Positions 39,452 through 40,744 of a stretch of 40,744 nt of DNA are shown here, one piece after another; position 1 is the first letter of the stretch, and each line of letters starts with the position of its first letter. A program made the position numbers and the translations under genes. The notes under the pieces were generated by a model. That model saw only the letters and a program-made list of their open reading frames with translations, was not told where the DNA came from and did no database searches. The DNA lies in assembly GCA_017302295.1 (NCBI GenBank), contig JAFLDS010000018.1:29120-69863 (forward strand). The letters are read 5' to 3'. The DNA comes from Thauera sp. (lineage in GTDB: Bacteria; Pseudomonadota; Gammaproteobacteria; Burkholderiales; Rhodocyclaceae).

Positions 39452-40375
39452 TCATCCGCGGGCCCTTTCCAATGCGTCAAAGAGCAGATTCAAGCACTCA
39501 TCAACACGATTTGTGATGCCGAAGGCGTAGGTTGGTATTCCGCGATCCGGACGATAGGCTCCGACTGTAAAGATGACAGGGGGGGTACTTGGCAGTCGCC
39601 TCAATCGCTCCAGGAAACGAAGTCCCTCATCTTGAACGCCGAACCGCTCCATGTCTGAGATAACCGCATCGAATCTCTTGGAACCAAGCGAAGCGAGCGC
39701 GGCGTCCGATGTCGTCTCGATGGTAATGTCGATCTTAAGCTGCTCCATAAGCGAAACAACATGATTCATCTGTTCCGGTACATCATTCACCAAGAGAACT
39801 TGAGCTCCGGCGATCACTTGCGCCAAGCGCGCAGCCCGTCGGGCAACCTGAGAGCTTCCTGACTCCGATCTTCTAGTGCCAGAACCCAGGGCTTGATCTA
39901 GCGTCTCCTTGACCTTTTTAGTCAGGAGAAATCTGCCCACCGAGGAGGCAAGCTTGAATGCAAAATCGTGCGGCGTCGAGACGACTTCTGTCACGACTTG
40001 ACTTTGCATACGACTCTTGAACGACAGTAGCGCTGTTCGATTGGGCTCGCCGTCGATGTACTTTGGCAGCCACAGCTGTTCGTCATCAATAAGGAAGCAG
40101 AACAAAGGTAGGGGCTTAGATCGAGCAAACTCAAACTCTTGCTCCGTTATCGAGACTGTTTGGCCTTCGGGGACATGTCCGTACCTATGCGCATAGATAC
40201 CTACAAGCGCATCGGATTCTGCAATCTCTTCCAAGCACGCCCTCGTAGCGTCTGTGGGTCTGGCGCCAAAGACTTCCATTCGAATGCCTTGCTGGCCTAG
40301 GCGCTCAAGCGCTCCTGCTCCCGCCGCGCGATACTCGATCAGGTCTCGATAGGTTGAGCTCAGGAATATCCTCAT
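39452..40375 (-). CDS. DUF4062 domain fused to a degenerate receiver domain
   Basis: Encodes 307 aa from an ATG with GAGG about 9 nt upstream; the frame is open to 40501 but that leader lacks similarity. Residues 1-110 are a DUF4062 domain (MRIFLSSTYRDL, ALVGIYAHRYG, ITEQEFEFARSKPLPLF), a family usually found at the N-terminus of large STAND/NACHT-type signalling proteins. After a linker, residues 191-305 look like a CheY-type receiver with phosphoacceptor D241 and T270. The acidic pair is N197-D198, and the conserved Lys after beta-5 is missing. No NTPase domain is present. Codon use (AGA, ATA, AAG) and lower GC differ from the neighbours, and attC-like sites flank it. The function is unknown. 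Confidence 0.75.
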   Translation of the reverse strand: MRIFLSSTYRDLIEYRAAGAGALERLGQQGIRMEVFGARPTDATRACLEEIAESDALVGIYAHRYGHVPEGQTVSITEQEFEFARSKPLPLFCFLIDDEQLWLPKYIDGEPNRTALLSFKSRMQSQVVTEVVSTPHDFAFKLASSVGRFLLTKKVKETLDQALGSGTRRSESGSSQVARRAARLAQVIAGAQVLLVNDVPEQMNHVVSLMEQLKIDITIETTSDAALASLGSKRFDAVISDMERFGVQDEGLRFLERLRRLPSTPPVIFTVGAYRPDRGIPTYAFGITNRVDECLNLLFDALERARG

Positions 40376-40558
40376 AGCCGACACCTCACAGACGGTTCGT
40401 TGGCAGCCTATCCGGCCATTGGGCTCCCCCGCCACCAACGGCCCCAACCAGTCCGTCAGCGGTCGTAGCACCGGAAGTGTGGTCGAGTGACCGGCGGTCA
40501 TTTCAGGCTACAGCCGGATCCGACCCGTTGCCGTCACAGGCACGCAAGGAAAGCCGAC

Positions 40559-40626
40559 GCTCAACGTTTGAGCTGAGCGGGCCAAGTGCCATGCTGGTGG
40601 AGGTCCGCTCGAGCGAAGGGTTGAAC
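40559..40626 (-). other. attC-like integron recombination site
   Basis: Read on the minus strand: R'' GTTCAAC, a 5-nt spacer, L'' GCTCGAGC, a central region, L' GCTCAGC, a 6-nt spacer, R' GTTGAGC. R''/R' pair at six of seven positions and fit RYYYAAC and GTTRRRY. L''/L' pair fully apart from one extra base in L'', the usual extrahelical-base asymmetry, which sets the minus orientation. The length of 68 bp is typical. It would end a cassette lying to the right and precede the DUF4062 gene cassette. Confidence 0.7.
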
Positions 40627-40744
40627 GAAGCCGCTACGCGGAGAGGTCGCCCGCCCAGACCCCACGAACTATTCTGCATGACGGCTCCATCGCGGTGATG
40701 GCGCCGATTCTGCACGACTTCGTGAGGAGCGACCAGCATGACGA
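40627..40744. other. Right edge: probable end of the next cassette
   Basis: A minus-strand reading frame (40739 to 40503) runs through the attC-like site and is probably not a gene. I see no recognisable protein. By orientation this DNA should be the 3' part of the preceding cassette in the array. Confidence 0.35.

Noticed and set aside
40503-40739. 78-codon minus-strand frame at the right end
   Set aside because: It reads through the attC-like site; short peptides of the SNPSLERTSTS type are a usual artefact of translating such repeats.

Overview
The window is a GC-rich chromosomal segment that fits a betaproteobacterium, most likely of the Rhodocyclales (Thauera/Azoarcus/Aromatoleum type). 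That assignment is inferred from gene content and order (pilMNOPQ-aroK-aroB-dgt-gltB-gltD; ubiC-ubiA-pyrF-ubiD; hmp-nsrR; a MaoC-phosphotransacetylase fusion with ackA). No rRNA or tRNA gene was seen to confirm it. About 39 kb is dense core genome. The last 1.6 kb is visibly richer in A+T and looks accessory.

Layout: 45-2433 holds a YdcF/ElyC-like envelope protein (minus strand), a DUF2802 protein, the flagellar factor fliW and a RidA deaminase. 2543-8760 holds recG, then the ubiquinone genes ubiC-ubiA with pyrF and ubiD. 8931-15662 carries a small membrane protein, dacB (PBP4), an unknown gene, lptM-lysA, cyaY and the bifunctional PBP1a gene. 15834-20860 is the type IV pilus assembly operon pilMNOPQ. 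It ends in a terminator that touches the start of aroK, followed by aroB and dgt. 23779-30171 is glutamate synthase gltBD behind a structured leader with a clear promoter, a perfect NtrC-type palindrome and an intrinsic terminator. 30366-32866 contains a TSUP transporter and a nitric-oxide defence pair, hmp-nsrR, with a recognisable NsrR operator. 33009-35608 is an acetyl-phosphate operon (MaoC-Pta fusion plus ackA). 35805-39093 is glmU-glmS, which makes UDP-GlcNAc precursors.

The genes link into a few processes: envelope building (glmU, glmS, lysA, PBP1a, PBP4, LptM), type IV pili and flagella, ubiquinone synthesis, and nitrogen/NO physiology (gltBD with an NtrC-type site; hmp-nsrR), which would suit a facultatively denitrifying organism.

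The most unusual part lies after glmS. A gene encoding a DUF4062 domain fused to a degenerate response-regulator receiver domain (39452-40375, minus) follows an attC-like site (40559-40626), with a partial attC-like site (39406-39424) on its far side. I read it as a gene cassette at the distal end of a chromosomal integron array that continues beyond the right edge. Its function is unknown; a signalling or defence role is only a hypothesis. Other noteworthy items are REP-type palindromes that supply the stop codons of ubiD and glmS, a 62-bp duplication of the gltD 3' end, a 16-bp perfect inverted repeat after recG, and a terminator abutting aroK.
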